Assembly: GCF_001006805.1 (NCBI RefSeq)
Contig: NZ_LN811352.1
Span: 563,296 to 610,653 of the forward strand
Length of the DNA stretch: 47,358 nucleotides
Origin: Microvirga massiliensis
Lineage (GTDB): Bacteria > Pseudomonadota > Alphaproteobacteria > Rhizobiales > Beijerinckiaceae
Direction of reading: 5' to 3'
In this document: positions 14,366-24,472 of the stretch, piece by piece
How the letters are laid out: each line of letters begins with the position of its first letter
How positions within the stretch are numbered: position 1 is the first letter of the stretch
Program-made: the position numbers and the translations under genes
The notes under the pieces: model-generated
The model's input: the letters and a program-made list of their open reading frames with translations, nothing else
Told to the model about the DNA's origin: nothing
Database searches by the model: none

Positions 14366-15187
14366 TCAATGCCGCGACTGCAGGTAGTGCTCCAGCAGCG
14401 CGAGCGCGTTCTTGCGATCGGTATCCGCGGCCACCGTGAACGCGGAATCGTAGAGTTCGGATACCCACGGATCCTTCACGGGATCGGATGCCTCACGCGC
14501 CAAAATCAGCCACATCAGACCCTTCGCGCGCTCGCGCGGAACGCCCTTGCCGTTCAGGAGCATGTGCCCGAGGAGCGCCTGTGAGGGGTAATGCCCCTTT
14601 TCGGCCGCGAGGTTGAACCAGCGGGCGGCTTGGCGGGGATCCTTGGCGACGCCTGTGCCGTCGAGATAGAGCCGGCCGAGATTGTACTGCGCATTCGGGT
14701 CACCGAAATAAGACGCCGCGTATTGGAACATGTCGTGCGCGCGAACCGGATCGGCCACGACATAGCTGTTTTTGATCCCGTCGAGGAAATAGGTCCCGAG
14801 GGCCACGAAAGCGCTCGATACGACGCCGGCATTCGGCGCGTCGGGGCTCTCCTCAGCGTTCTGATCGGCGAGGCGCGAAAAATACTCGAAGGCCTTCAGG
14901 TCGTCGTGGGCGACGCCGTCGCCGTCGGCATACATCCGCCCGAGCTTCCAGAGCGCGAGGGCCTGCCCCTGGGTCGCCGCGTATTCGAGCGCCTGGGCCG
15001 CGACCAGCTTGTTGCCCTTGTTGTAATCCCGGACGCCGCTCCGCAAGGCTTCCAGGGCCGAGCTGTAGGGTTTCGTCGGTGCGACGGCTTGCGGGCGCGC
15101 GGTCACCGAGGCCTCGAGCGCGATGGCGCCGCCCGACAGCACTGCGAGCGAAAAGCAGATCAGGCCGGAAAGGCTAGATATCCGCAT
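14366..15187 (-). CDS. exoR: ExoR-like periplasmic Sel1-repeat regulator
   Basis: A 273-residue protein from ATG 15187, with a signal peptide (about residues 1-24, hydrophobic LICFSLAVLSGGAIA) and Sel1-like repeats. The blocks EALRSGVRDYNKG, WKLGRMYADGDGVA and QYNLGRLYLDGTGV and the pattern AARWFNLAAEKGH closely resemble Sinorhizobium ExoR, the periplasmic inhibitor of the ExoS-ChvI two-component system that represses exopolysaccharide and controls motility. No exoS or chvI is in the window. The start overlaps the end of ilvD by 14 nt, so it is probably cotranscribed with it. A frame extending to 15259 would lie wholly inside ilvD and lose the signal peptide position. Confidence 0.85.
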   Translation of the reverse strand: MRISSLSGLICFSLAVLSGGAIALEASVTARPQAVAPTKPYSSALEALRSGVRDYNKGNKLVAAQALEYAATQGQALALWKLGRMYADGDGVAHDDLKAFEYFSRLADQNAEESPDAPNAGVVSSAFVALGTYFLDGIKNSYVVADPVRAHDMFQYAASYFGDPNAQYNLGRLYLDGTGVAKDPRQAARWFNLAAEKGHYPSQALLGHMLLNGKGVPRERAKGLMWLILAREASDPVKDPWVSELYDSAFTVAADTDRKNALALLEHYLQSRH

Positions 15188-16913
15188 AGGTTTGTTTTTC
15201 CGCCGCACCGCCCGGATGCGTAACCGCGCCGTCCTTCGCGGGTCCGACCGTCTGGGCATATTTCCAGATCGCGCCCGAGGTCAGGGTCGTCTCGCGCGGT
15301 TGCCAGCGGGAGCGACGGTCCGCGAGTTCCGCCTCGGAGAGTTCGACGTCGAGCCTGCCGGCCACCGCGTCGATGCTGATGATGTCGCCGTCCTTCAGGA
15401 GCCCGATCGGGCCGCCGACCGCAGCCTCCGGGCCGACATGGCCGATGCAGAAGCCGCGGGTCGCCCCCGAGAAGCGCCCGTCCGTGATGAGTGCAACCTT
15501 GTCGCCCATGCCCTGGCCGTAGAGGGCCGCGGTGGTCGCGAGCATTTCGCGCATGCCGGGACCACCGCGCGGACCCTCGTAGCGGATGACGAGCACGTCG
15601 CCCTCGCGATAGCGCCGCTCCTTCACGGCCTCGAAGCACTCTTCCTCGTTGTCGAAGCAGCGGGCGGGGCCGCGGAAGGTCTGCTTCTCGTTCGGGATCC
15701 CCGCGACCTTCACGATCGCGCCCTCGGGAGCGAGATTACCCTTGAGGCCGACGACGCCTCCGGTCGGGGTGATCGGCGCGTTGGCGGGAAAAACCACGTC
15801 CTGGTCGTCGTTCCAACGCACGGAGGCGAGATTCTCGGCGATCGTCCGGCCCGTTACGGTGATGCAATCCCCGTGCAGGAAGCCGTGATCGAGCAGGGTC
15901 TTCATGAGGAGCGGGATGCCACCGGCCTCGAACAGATCCTTGGCGACGTAACGTCCGCCCGGCTTCAGATCTGCGATGTAGGGTGTGCGCCGGAAGACGT
16001 CGGCGACGTCGAACAAATCGAACTTGATGCCGGCTTCATGGGCAATCGCCGGCAGATGCAGCGCGGCATTCGTCGAGCCACCCGACGCGGCGACGACCGT
16101 CGCGGCGTTCTCGAGCGCCTCCCGCGTGACGATGTCCCGCGGGCGGATGTTGCGCCGGATGAGCTCCACCACGGTTTCGCCCGCAATCGAGCAGAACCGA
16201 TCACGGATCTCGTAGGGCGCCGGCGCCCCGGCCGAATACGGCAGCGCAAGCCCGATTGCCTCGGACACTGTCGCCATCGTGTTGGCGGTGAACTGCGCTC
16301 CGCAGGCGCCGGCCGACGGGCAGGCAACCTGTTCGAGTTCTTCGAGATCCTCGTCGGACATCTCGCCGACGGAGTAGCGCCCGACGGCCTCGAACACGTC
16401 CTGGATCGTTACCGCCCGGCCACGATAGGAGCCCGGAAGGATGGATCCGCCATAGATGAAAACGGACGGCACGTTCAGGCGAACCATCGCCATCATCATG
16501 CCGGGCAGGGATTTGTCGCAGCCCGCCATGCCGACGAGCGCGTCATAGGCATGGCCCCGGATCGTGAGCTCGACGGAATCCGCGATGACCTCGCGCGAGG
16601 GCAGCGAGGCCTTCATCCCCTGGTGGCCCATGGCGATGCCGTCGGTCACCGTAATCGTGCAGAACTCGCGCGGCGTGCCGCCCGCCGCAGCAACACCCTT
16701 CTTCACCGCCTGCGCCTGGCGCATCAGCGCGATGTTGCAGGGCGCCGCCTCGTTCCAGCAGGTCGCAACACCGACGAACGGCTGTGCGATCTGCTCCCGA
16801 GTGAGCCCCATCGCATAGTAATAGGACCGATGCGGCGCGCGCTCCGGCCCCTCGGTGACGTGGCGGCTCGGCAGTTTCGACTTGTCGATCAGGCGTGCAT
16901 CCATTGGCGTCAC
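15174..16913 (-). CDS. ilvD: Dihydroxy-acid dehydratase
   Basis: A 579-residue Fe-S enzyme that dehydrates 2,3-dihydroxy-isovalerate and its methylvalerate homologue in valine and isoleucine synthesis. Cluster and active-site cysteines are visible: Cys52 and Cys59 (TCWNEAAPC), Cys132 (GCDKSLPGM) and the cysteine in SAGACGAQFTANTM. The C-terminal RFSGATRGFCIGHVGPEAA block is typical. The start could be Met1 or Met4. The 3' end overlaps exoR by 14 nt. The antisense 644-codon frame is a shadow. Confidence 0.97.
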   Translation of the reverse strand: MTPMDARLIDKSKLPSRHVTEGPERAPHRSYYYAMGLTREQIAQPFVGVATCWNEAAPCNIALMRQAQAVKKGVAAAGGTPREFCTITVTDGIAMGHQGMKASLPSREVIADSVELTIRGHAYDALVGMAGCDKSLPGMMMAMVRLNVPSVFIYGGSILPGSYRGRAVTIQDVFEAVGRYSVGEMSDEDLEELEQVACPSAGACGAQFTANTMATVSEAIGLALPYSAGAPAPYEIRDRFCSIAGETVVELIRRNIRPRDIVTREALENAATVVAASGGSTNAALHLPAIAHEAGIKFDLFDVADVFRRTPYIADLKPGGRYVAKDLFEAGGIPLLMKTLLDHGFLHGDCITVTGRTIAENLASVRWNDDQDVVFPANAPITPTGGVVGLKGNLAPEGAIVKVAGIPNEKQTFRGPARCFDNEEECFEAVKERRYREGDVLVIRYEGPRGGPGMREMLATTAALYGQGMGDKVALITDGRFSGATRGFCIGHVGPEAAVGGPIGLLKDGDIISIDAVAGRLDVELSEAELADRRSRWQPRETTLTSGAIWKYAQTVGPAKDGAVTHPGGAAEKQTYADI

Positions 16914-17271
16914 GGCTCCCTAGGCGTCTCTGTTAGGCCGCCACCGGTTACGGAACCATGGTGCTCTGCCATCGGCGCCGCGACCCGCGCAACATGGCCA
17001 ACTGGCTGCCGCCACGCTGCTCTCGGGACATCGACGACCTGTGTCGGCACCGCCTAATCCTCTGTTTTCACTGAAGTTATCGCACCTTAAGAGATCATCG
17101 AGTTTTATGGCGGCATCGCGGCGAACATGAGCAGCAACAGCGGCGTATTCAGGAACATTCCAAGGTGTTGCGACCCGGCAACATCCTGACCACCCCGAAG
17201 CGGGCGCAAGCATTTCACACGCGTCCTGCGGGCGCGTGTGAGAGGGTTCACTCGGCTGCTTTGCGCTTCGC
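16914..17271. other. 358-bp gap between ilvD and parC
   Basis: No supported gene. It should contain the ilvD promoter (minus strand) and the parC 3' region. A 17-codon hydrophobic frame exists on the minus strand at 17105-17158 but has little support. The only clear structure is the hairpin at 17216-17240. Confidence 0.5.
17216..17240 (-). terminator. Hairpin downstream of parC
   Basis: CACACGCG (17216-17223) and CGCGTGTG (17233-17240) form a perfect 8-bp stem with a 9-nt loop, 31 bp past the parC stop. It lacks a strong U-tract, so terminator activity is likely but not certain. Confidence 0.45.
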
Positions 17272-19515
17272 TCAGCCGAATCGGTTGCTGCGCGGGAAGC
17301 CCTTCGGCGGAAGACGCCCCGCCTCGGCGCGGTTGGCGATCCAGTCCCGCAAATCCGCCTTGTCGACGGTCCACGTCCGGCCGGACGTGTCCTTCCAGGT
17401 GAGACCGTCCTTGAGCGCGAAGACCTTCGCATCCGCGACGCCGCCGTCCCGGTAGCGCTGCAGGCGAACGCCCTTGCCACGCGCCATCTCGGGCACCTGC
17501 TTCAACGGAAAGGCCAGGAGCTTCCGGTTCTCGCCAACGATGGCGACGTGATCGCCGTCCGCCTCGGTGCAGACGACCGCCCGCGCCGAACCATCGAGCC
17601 CGAGCACGCCCTTGCCCTTGCGGGTGTTCGCGAGGGTCTCGTCGGCCGGCACCACGAAGCCGCGCCCGTCTGACGCGACGACCAGAAGCTTCGCGCCCGG
17701 CCGATGCGGAAAGGCGGCGACGATGTCTGCGCCCTCCTCGAGATCGACCATAATGCGGATCGGATCCCCAAAGCCGCGCCCACCCGGCAGCTTCGAGCCG
17801 TCCAGCGTGAAGAACCGGCCATTCGTCGCCATGACGAGAATGCGCGAGGTGGTCTCTGCGAAGAACGAGGTCTTGAGCGCGTCGTCGCCCTTGAACTGCA
17901 CGCTGGAGAGGTCCGCGATGTGCCCTTTCATGGCGCGGATCCAGCCCTTCTCGGAGACGATGACGGTGATCGGCTCGCGCTCGACCATCGCCTCAGCGAA
18001 GTCGATGTCGGAGGTGTCCGGAGCCTCGGCGAAGGTCGTGCGCCGTTTGCCGATCGCGGTCTCCGGACCAAAGGTCTTGCGGACCTCGCGGATCTCCGAC
18101 GTGATCGTCTTCCACTGGATCTTCTCGTTGTCGAGCAGCTTCTCGATCGAAGCCTTCTCCGCCGCGAGTTCATCGCGCTCGCGCTTGAGCTGCATTTCCT
18201 CGAGCTTGCGCAGCGAGCGAAGGCGCGTGTCGAGAATGGAATTCGCCTGAAGCTCCGTGAGCTCGAAAACGCGCATGAGCTCCTGCTTCGGCTCATCCTC
18301 CTCGCGGATGATTTTGATGACCCGGTCGAGATCGAGATAGACGATCAACAGGCCGCCCAGGATCTCGAGCCGCCGGTCGATCGCAGCCAGCCGATGCCGT
18401 GACCGGCGCAGGAGAACCTCGCGCCGGTGGTTCAGCCACTCGCGCAGGCATTCCGCGAGGCCGAGCACCTTCGGTACGCGGCCTTCGGACAGCACGTTCA
18501 CGTTCATCGGAATCCGGCTCTCGAGCTCGGTGAGCCGGAACAGGGACTCCATGAGGATGACGGGGTCGACGGTCCGGGACCGCGGCTCGAGCACGACCCG
18601 GACATCCTCGGCGGATTCGTCCCGGATATCCGCAAGGAGCGGCAGCTTCTTTTCCTGGAGGAGTTCCGCGGTCTTCTCGATGAGCCGCGACTTCGGAACG
18701 CCGTAGGGGATCTCGGTGACGACGATCACCCAGGTGCCGCGGCCGACCTCCTCCTTGTGCCAGCGAGCACGGACCCGGAAGGAACCGCGCCCGGTCCGGT
18801 AGGTCTCGACGACCGTCGAAGGCGGGTCGACGATCACGCCACCCGTCGGAAAATCCGGCCCCGGCACGAAGGTCAGGAGCTGCTCGGCGTTCGCATTCGG
18901 GTGGCTGATCAGATAGAGTGCTGCATCGCAGAGTTCGGCGGCATTGTGCGGCGGAATCGAGGTCGCCATGCCGACCGCAATGCCCTGGGAGCCGTTCGCC
19001 AGCAGGTTCGGGAAGGCCGCCGGGAGGACGATCGGTTCCTCGTCCTCGCCGTTATAGGTGTCGCGGAAGTCGACCGCATCCTCGTCGATGCCCTCGAGGA
19101 GCAGGCGGGCAACGTCCGTGAGCCGCGCCTCCGTATACCGGTAGGCGGCCGCGTTATCGCCGTCGATATTGCCGAAATTGCCTTGACCATCGACGAGCGG
19201 ATAACGCTGCGCGAAGTCCTGGGCGAGCCGCACCAACGCATCATAAACGCCGACGTCGCCATGCGGATGATACTTGCCGATAACGTCGCCGACGATCCGC
19301 GCGCATTTCTTGTAGGCGGCCCCTGGATCGAGACGCAGAAGGCGCATCGCGTATAGGATGCGGCGGTGAACTGGCTTCAGGCCGTCGCGCGCATCCGGGA
19401 GCGCCCGGTGCATGATCGTCGAGAGCGCATAGGCGAGATAGCGCTCCTCGAGCGCCTCTTTCAGGTGAATCGTCTCCACCGCGCCGCCGGACGGCGGCGT
19501 GACCGGCTTGCCCAT
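17272..19515 (-). CDS. parC: DNA topoisomerase IV subunit A
   Basis: A 747-residue type IIA topoisomerase subunit that decatenates replicated chromosomes together with ParE (not in the window). The catalytic tyrosine is Tyr127 in [10 protein letters not shown], the winged-helix region includes [12 protein letters not shown] (81-92), and the C-terminal part carries GyrA-like beta-pinwheel strands. Val88 occupies the position of E. coli ParC Ser80, the main quinolone contact. Length and the motif [15 protein letters not shown] distinguish ParC from GyrA. It is 52 bp downstream of recO on the same strand. Confidence 0.95.
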   Translation of the reverse strand: MGKPVTPPSGGAVETIHLKEALEERYLAYALSTIMHRALPDARDGLKPVHRRILYAMRLLRLDPGAAYKKCARIVGDVIGKYHPHGDVGVYDALVRLAQDFAQRYPLVDGQGNFGNIDGDNAAAYRYTEARLTDVARLLLEGIDEDAVDFRDTYNGEDEEPIVLPAAFPNLLANGSQGIAVGMATSIPPHNAAELCDAALYLISHPNANAEQLLTFVPGPDFPTGGVIVDPPSTVVETYRTGRGSFRVRARWHKEEVGRGTWVIVVTEIPYGVPKSRLIEKTAELLQEKKLPLLADIRDESAEDVRVVLEPRSRTVDPVILMESLFRLTELESRIPMNVNVLSEGRVPKVLGLAECLREWLNHRREVLLRRSRHRLAAIDRRLEILGGLLIVYLDLDRVIKIIREEDEPKQELMRVFELTELQANSILDTRLRSLRKLEEMQLKRERDELAAEKASIEKLLDNEKIQWKTITSEIREVRKTFGPETAIGKRRTTFAEAPDTSDIDFAEAMVEREPITVIVSEKGWIRAMKGHIADLSSVQFKGDDALKTSFFAETTSRILVMATNGRFFTLDGSKLPGGRGFGDPIRIMVDLEEGADIVAAFPHRPGAKLLVVASDGRGFVVPADETLANTRKGKGVLGLDGSARAVVCTEADGDHVAIVGENRKLLAFPLKQVPEMARGKGVRLQRYRDGGVADAKVFALKDGLTWKDTSGRTWTVDKADLRDWIANRAEAGRLPPKGFPRSNRFG

Positions 19516-19567
19516 AGATCAATACCTCGTGCGAATCGCTGTTTTCGGCCCGAAAAGCGAGAACATA

Positions 19568-20311
19568 TCAGAAACGCTGCTCCCGGTCCCGAGCAGCGGC
19601 CAATGCGATGAAACGCGCCCGCTCTTCGGGGACCGGCAGCCCGCGCGGCTCGAAGACATGGAGCCTCAGAAAGTGCTCCGTAAGGGTAAACCCCGCCTGA
19701 ATGTCCTCGGGCGGAGTCCCCTCCCCGCCCGCCTGCCCGATCAGGAAGCGTGGCAGCCGCAGAAGACGGTTCGCGTAGGGCTCGCCCACGGCGGCCGTGA
19801 CTGCGCGTCCCGTCTTCGGCGAGACGAAGGTCAGATCATCGTGGCTCCCGGTGACTGCGCACCGGGCGATATCCAGGCCGAAGCCGAATTCGGCCAGAAC
19901 GGCAATCTCGAAGCGAACGAAAAGCGGAGGTGCCAGATCGCGGTCTGCCAGATGCTCGAGCAGGACACCCAGGCTCTCGAAGAGGGCAGGATGGGGGTCG
20001 CGCTCCGGCAGGAGCCGCAGGAGATTGGCCGCCGCTCCAATTCCGTAAAGGGCAAGCGGTGAGGACAGAAATCCGGCGGCCCGTAGTTCGTCCGCCTCGA
20101 TCGTGAAGTTTCCGAGATGCTCGTCGAGCCGTGCGCGCCAGACGGCATGCACCGAGTTGCCGGGCTGCAGCACCGCTTGGAGGCGCGCCGAGCGGCCGCC
20201 ATGCACGAGGCCGAGATGCCGTCCGTGCAAGCGTGTCATGAGTTCCAGGATGGCGCCGGCCTCGCCGTGCCGGCGAACGCCGAGCACGATGCCGTCGTCG
20301 GACCATTGCAT
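19568..20311 (-). CDS. recO: DNA repair protein RecO
   Basis: A 247-residue RecO with an N-terminal OB fold (MQWSDDGIVLGVRRHGEAGA, then TRLHGRHLGLVHGGRS) and a C-terminal helical region containing the ALYGIGAAANLLRLLPE segment. RecO works with RecR and RecF to load RecA onto SSB-coated DNA. The usual zinc-finger cysteines of some RecO proteins are not evident. It lies at the end of the pdxJ-acpS-lepB-rnc-era block, a standard alphaproteobacterial order. Confidence 0.93.
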   Translation of the reverse strand: MQWSDDGIVLGVRRHGEAGAILELMTRLHGRHLGLVHGGRSARLQAVLQPGNSVHAVWRARLDEHLGNFTIEADELRAAGFLSSPLALYGIGAAANLLRLLPERDPHPALFESLGVLLEHLADRDLAPPLFVRFEIAVLAEFGFGLDIARCAVTGSHDDLTFVSPKTGRAVTAAVGEPYANRLLRLPRFLIGQAGGEGTPPEDIQAGFTLTEHFLRLHVFEPRGLPVPEERARFIALAAARDREQRF

Positions 20312-20457
20312 GGGAGTCGATCAGAAAAGCACGGACCGTTTCGGCCGTCGTTCAGATACCTTACCCCATATAGGAATTCCGCCTCCGGAATGCATCGTCT
20401 CGCATGGCGCCCGTCGAATGGGGGCGCGGTCAGGAAGCCGGTCCGACGCGTGGGACG

Positions 20458-21375
20458 TCACCTCGCCGAGGGGAACTCCAGCCCCATCGCGCGATAGCGT
20501 TCCGGATCGTCGGACCAGTTCTCACGCACCTTCACGAAAAGAAAGAGGTGAACCTTCGCCTCGGCGATTTCGGAAATCTCGCGCCGTGCAGCCTGTCCGA
20601 TGAGCTTGATCGTCTGGCCTCCTTTCCCGAGAACGATCTTTCTCTGGCTGTCGCGGGCGACATAGATCGTCTGCTCGATCCGGACGGAGCCGTCCGGCCG
20701 CTGCTCCCAGGATTCCGTCTCCACGGTGGATTCGTAAGGAAGTTCCTCGTGCAATCGGTCGTAGATCTGCTCACGCGTGATCTCGGCGGCGAGCATGCGC
20801 AAGGGTGCGTCAGAAACCTGATCCTCCGGGTAGAGCCATGGCCCTTTCGGCATCATGGCCGCGAGATCCCGCAGAAGCACATCCGTGCCGTCGCCGGTGA
20901 GCGCCGAGACCATGAAGGTATGTGCGAAGGGGACCCTCGCATTCAGGTCCGCAGCGAGCGTCAGGAGTTTCGGACGGTCGACGAGGTCGACCTTGTTCAG
21001 GATCAGCACCTTGGGCTGCCGCAACTCGGGCAGGCGCGTCAGGATCGCCTCGGCAGGCTCATCCAGACCGCGGCGTGCATCGATGAGAAGGCTCACCACG
21101 TCGGCGTCGCCTGCGCCGCCCCAGGCCGAGGTCACCATCGCCCGGTCGAGCCGCCGCCGCGGCTCGAAGATCCCCGGCGTATCGACGAAAACTATTTGCG
21201 TGTGGTCTACAATGGCAATCCCGCGGACCAGCGCTCGGGTGGTCTGCACCTTCCGGGATACGATCGAGACCTTGGTCCCCACGAGCGCGTTGACGAGCGT
21301 CGATTTCCCGACATTCGGGGCGCCGATCAGGGCGACGAAGCCAGCGCGGGTCGGGCTCTGCTCATCCTCTGGCAT
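20458..21375 (-). CDS. era: GTPase Era
   Basis: A 305-residue GTPase that binds the 3' end of 16S rRNA during 30S maturation. Motifs: GAPNVGKST (G1), DTPG (G3), NKVD (G4) and SALTGDG (G5), then a C-terminal KH domain with VLGKGGQTIKLIG. I choose ATG 21375 (MPEDEQSPTRAGF), 14 nt inside the end of rnc, because an upstream frame to 21441 adds an Arg-rich stretch unlike Era. The overlap implies translational coupling to rnc. Confidence 0.95.
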   Translation of the reverse strand: MPEDEQSPTRAGFVALIGAPNVGKSTLVNALVGTKVSIVSRKVQTTRALVRGIAIVDHTQIVFVDTPGIFEPRRRLDRAMVTSAWGGAGDADVVSLLIDARRGLDEPAEAILTRLPELRQPKVLILNKVDLVDRPKLLTLAADLNARVPFAHTFMVSALTGDGTDVLLRDLAAMMPKGPWLYPEDQVSDAPLRMLAAEITREQIYDRLHEELPYESTVETESWEQRPDGSVRIEQTIYVARDSQRKIVLGKGGQTIKLIGQAARREISEIAEAKVHLFLFVKVRENWSDDPERYRAMGLEFPSAR

Positions 21376-22075
21376 CGATTTCCTCCGTCCAGACACCCTC
21401 GCGCACCAGAATGGTCCGCGCCGCCTCCTGCTCCGCCGCACGCTTCGAGGGGCCTAGGCCGAAAGCCCCCTCATGGCCCGAGACCTTCACGAGAACGCGA
21501 AAGCTGGGCCGATGGTCCGGGCCAGTACGCTCGACGATGCTGTAGCCCGGGGTCGGAAGCCCCATCCCAAGGGCCCATTCCTGCAGCGCCGTCTTCGCAT
21601 CGCGAAGAGGACGCCTGGGCGTAGCCATGAGATCCGCAAAGGATCGTTCGACCAAGGCAGCGGCTTCATCGAAGCCGCCGTCGAGACAGACCGCTCCGAT
21701 GATCGCCTCGCAGACATCGGCAAGGATGGTTTCCTTGCGGCGCCCGCCGGATCTGATCTCGCTCGGCCCGAGCCTGAGCTCGGGCCCGACATCCCATGCG
21801 GCCGCGACTTCCGCGCAGCTTTCCCGCCGGACGAGCTCTGCGAGGCGCCGCGACAGCTCTCCTTCCGTCGCCTCCGGGAATTTCGCGTAGAGCCAGCGGG
21901 CTGCGGCAAGGCCGAGGACCCGGTCGCCCAGGAATTCGAGGCGCTGATAACTCTCGGCCTCGCCGCCGGGCGCCGCGCTGACATGCGTGAGCGCGGTCGT
22001 CAGGAGAACGGGGTTCCGGAAGCGATAGCCGAGCCTCTCCTGAAGCGCTGCAGGATCGGCCTTCCGAAGGGACAT
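21362..22075 (-). CDS. rnc: Ribonuclease III
   Basis: A 237-residue double-strand-specific endoribonuclease that processes rRNA and regulatory duplexes. The signature YQRLEFLGDRVLGL holds the catalytic acids, with further acidic residues in ADVCEAIIGAV. The C-terminal dsRNA-binding domain ends KRAAEQEAARTIL. ATG 22075 follows the lepB stop by 5 nt; an in-frame start at 22129 would overlap lepB. Its 3' end overlaps era. Confidence 0.95.
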   Translation of the reverse strand: MSLRKADPAALQERLGYRFRNPVLLTTALTHVSAAPGGEAESYQRLEFLGDRVLGLAAARWLYAKFPEATEGELSRRLAELVRRESCAEVAAAWDVGPELRLGPSEIRSGGRRKETILADVCEAIIGAVCLDGGFDEAAALVERSFADLMATPRRPLRDAKTALQEWALGMGLPTPGYSIVERTGPDHRPSFRVLVKVSGHEGAFGLGPSKRAAEQEAARTILVREGVWTEEIDARG

Positions 22076-22080
22076 CGGCG

Positions 22081-22845
22081 TCACCGGATCGGCTGGAACA
22101 TGCGTCCCCAACGGATAAGCCCGGGCCATTCCCAGAACCGCCAGGATGCACTCTCGTCGATCGAGAAGAAGATGATCTCCGCACGACCGACGAAGTTCTC
22201 GAATGGCACGGGGCCGACACTGGCCTCATCCCGGGAATCGGTCGAATTGTCCCGGTTGTCGCCCATCATGAAGAAATGACCGGGCGGCACCGTATAGAGA
22301 TTGGTATTGTCCCAGTAGCCGCGGTCGCCGTCCCTTTCGATCGTCCTGTAGGACACTCCGTTGGGCAGGGTCTCGCGGTAGCTCAGCACCGACTGCATCC
22401 GGCCGAAGAGATCCGTCGTCCGGTAATCCTCGACCCTCTCGCGCTTCACGGGCACGCCGTTGATGTGCAGGACCCCGTTCAGGACTTGGATGTGGTCTCC
22501 GGGAAGGCCGATCACGCGCTTGATGTAATCGGTGGAATTGTCCTTCGGGAGCTTGAAGACCGCGATATCGCCGCGCTGCGGCTCCGAGGCCCAGATCCGG
22601 CCGGAGAAAATCGGCGGACTGAATGGGATCGAGTGCCTGGAATAGCCGTAGGAGTATTTGGAGACGAACAGGTAATCGCCGACGAGCAGCGTCGGGATGA
22701 GCGATCCGGACGGTATGTTGAAGGGCTGGAACAACAGGGTTCGGACGACGACGGCTATCAGAAGCGCCTGAATGATGACCTTGACGGTTTCCCAGAGGCC
22801 GCCTTCTTCGCGCCTGACCTTCTCGCTCACGTTCATCTGGTCCAC
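22081..22845 (-). CDS. lepB: Signal peptidase I
   Basis: A 254-residue membrane-anchored peptidase that removes signal peptides from exported proteins. One N-terminal membrane helix (about 21-38) precedes the Ser48 nucleophile in IPSGSLIPTL; Leu replaces the common Met after it. The general base is Lys109 in DYIKRVIGLPGD, and GDNRDNSTDSR forms box E. It is in the conserved acpS-lepB-rnc-era order. The 152-bp gap to acpS holds no gene. Confidence 0.95.
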   Translation of the reverse strand: MDQMNVSEKVRREEGGLWETVKVIIQALLIAVVVRTLLFQPFNIPSGSLIPTLLVGDYLFVSKYSYGYSRHSIPFSPPIFSGRIWASEPQRGDIAVFKLPKDNSTDYIKRVIGLPGDHIQVLNGVLHINGVPVKRERVEDYRTTDLFGRMQSVLSYRETLPNGVSYRTIERDGDRGYWDNTNLYTVPPGHFFMMGDNRDNSTDSRDEASVGPVPFENFVGRAEIIFFSIDESASWRFWEWPGLIRWGRMFQPIR

Positions 22846-22997
22846 GATCTTGAGGAAACCCGGTCTTCTTCGGCGGGCGCCGCGCTGGCCCGGTCGTGGC
22901 GCGGTCTATCCCATGGCCGCTACTCCCGCAACGCGACTTGAGGTACGTGGCCTTGCGCGCCGCGACAACACACGTCGCCGTGACGACCCGGCCACCT

Positions 22998-23399
22998 TCA
23001 CGAAATCGGGCGCGCCTCGATCACGACGAAAGCCTGCGCGAGAGGCGGATCGTCCGTGAGGGAGACATGGACCACGGCCTCGTGTCCTTCCGGGGTCATC
23101 GCCTTCAGGCGCTCGAGCGCGCCGCCGCTGAGCCTCAGCGTCGGCCGCCCTCCGGGCAGGTTCACGACCTCCATGTCGCGCCAGAAGACCCCGCAGCTCA
23201 TCCCCGTTCCGAGCGCCTTGGCGCAGGCCTCCTTGGCCGCGAAGCGCCGGGCATAGGACGGGCTTCGTGCCGCGCGTCGGTCGCTGCGCTGCCGCTCGCC
23301 CTCCGTGAAAATGCGGTGGGTGAACCGGTCGCCGAAGCGGGACAGCGACCGCTCGATGCGGCGGATGTCGCAGAGGTCCGAGCCGATCCCGATGATCAC
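22998..23399 (-). CDS. acpS: Holo-[acyl-carrier-protein] synthase
   Basis: A 133-residue phosphopantetheinyl transferase that activates acyl carrier protein. Mg-binding Asp8 (GIGSDLCDI) and Glu57 in [16 protein letters not shown] are visible. The start codon overlaps the pdxJ stop by 4 nt (ATGA), so the two are translationally coupled. Length is normal. Confidence 0.95.
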   Translation of the reverse strand: MIIGIGSDLCDIRRIERSLSRFGDRFTHRIFTEGERQRSDRRAARSPSYARRFAAKEACAKALGTGMSCGVFWRDMEVVNLPGGRPTLRLSGGALERLKAMTPEGHEAVVHVSLTDDPPLAQAFVVIEARPIS

Positions 23400-24154
23400 G
23401 CCGGCTGCCCCGCCCGAGCCTGGTCCATCAGGGACCGCATACGCCCGATCGCCTCGTCGAGGCCGACGAAGACGGCTTCGCCGATCAGGAAATGACCGAT
23501 ATTCAGCTCAACGATCTGCGGGATGGCCGCGACCGGCCCGACGCTCGTGAAGTCGAGCCCATGGCCGGCATGGACCTCGAGACCCAGTCCGGAGGCATGG
23601 GCCGCCGCCTCCTGGAGTCGCGCCAGCTCTGCATCCGCGCGAGCTCCGCTGTCGTCCAGAACCGCATGGCAGTACTCGCCGGTGTGGAGTTCCACGGCAG
23701 CCGCGCCGACCTCCGCGGCTGCATCGAGGGTCTTCCGGTCGGCCTCGACGAAGAGCGAGACGCGGATCCCCGCATCCGCCAGCCCGCCCACCATGCGCCT
23801 GAGGCGTGGCTCGACACCGAGAAGCTTGAGCCCGCCCTCCGTCGTCCTCTCCTCCCGGCGCTCCGGAACGATGCAGGCGGCGTTCGGCCGGATCCGAAGA
23901 GCGATGGCCACCATTTCGTCCGTCGCGGCCATCTCCAGGTTGATGGGGGCGAACAGCTCGCTCTTGAGCCGTTCGATATCGCGGTCGCGGATGTGGCGCC
24001 GATCCTCCCGGAGATGGACCGTGATGCCGTCGGCGCCGGCGAGAATCGCGAGATGCGCGGCGCGGACCGGGTCGGGATGGGATCCGCCGCGGGCGTTCCG
24101 GATCGTTGCGACGTGGTCGATATTGACGCCGAGGCGGAGAGTTTCGGGATTCAT
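23396..24154 (-). CDS. pdxJ: Pyridoxine 5'-phosphate synthase
   Basis: A 252-residue TIM-barrel enzyme that condenses 1-deoxyxylulose 5-phosphate with 3-amino-2-oxopropyl phosphate in vitamin B6 synthesis. The N-terminal [26 protein letters not shown], the VSLFVEAD block and the terminal [10 protein letters not shown] are characteristic. I choose ATG 24154 because family members start just before this first strand; an upstream start at 24175 adds 7 residues. It heads the pdxJ-acpS pair and diverges from rpsF. Confidence 0.95.
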   Translation of the reverse strand: MNPETLRLGVNIDHVATIRNARGGSHPDPVRAAHLAILAGADGITVHLREDRRHIRDRDIERLKSELFAPINLEMAATDEMVAIALRIRPNAACIVPERREERTTEGGLKLLGVEPRLRRMVGGLADAGIRVSLFVEADRKTLDAAAEVGAAAVELHTGEYCHAVLDDSGARADAELARLQEAAAHASGLGLEVHAGHGLDFTSVGPVAAIPQIVELNIGHFLIGEAVFVGLDEAIGRMRSLMDQARAGQPA

Positions 24155-24472
24155 GGCAGTCTCCTGTGCTGCCATCTATGCCCGGTGAGAGCCGCGGCCA
24201 AGACGCCGCACGAAACGATCCTCAGGCAAGAGGTTGCTTTTCGCCTCCCGAGCGCGTATGTGCCCGGCTTCACGTTCGCTCCGGCCGGGGGCTGAACGGA
24301 CGGCGCGATCCCGCGCAGGGACTTGATGAGTCCCGTCGTCCCGTGTCTCCGCCTTCGAACAACCGCTCGGGCCTGAAGGGGCTTGAAGGGCTTGGCGCCG
24401 TTCGGACGTGGGAACCGGCTCTCCTCAGACCAGATCTGACAGAGCTTATCGCAAACTCCGGAAAGGCCCTCT
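24155..24472. other. 318-bp divergent region between pdxJ and rpsF
   Basis: No supported gene. It should contain the pdxJ promoter and the promoter and leader of the rpsF operon. The end has a ribosome binding site-like GGAAAGG about 6 nt before rpsF. S6:S18-binding leader structures are known in many bacteria, but I cannot confirm one here by eye. Confidence 0.45.

Noticed and set aside
15123..17057. Open frame of 644 codons opposite ilvD
   Set aside because: Antisense shadow; no recognisable motif, low-complexity Arg/Asp/Gly composition.
17105..17158. 17-residue hydrophobic peptide between ilvD and parC
   Set aside because: Too short and lacking a convincing ribosome binding site; no way to support it from one sequence.
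24155..24472. S6:S18 autoregulatory leader before rpsF
   Set aside because: Such leaders are known, but I could not recognise the required structure by eye.
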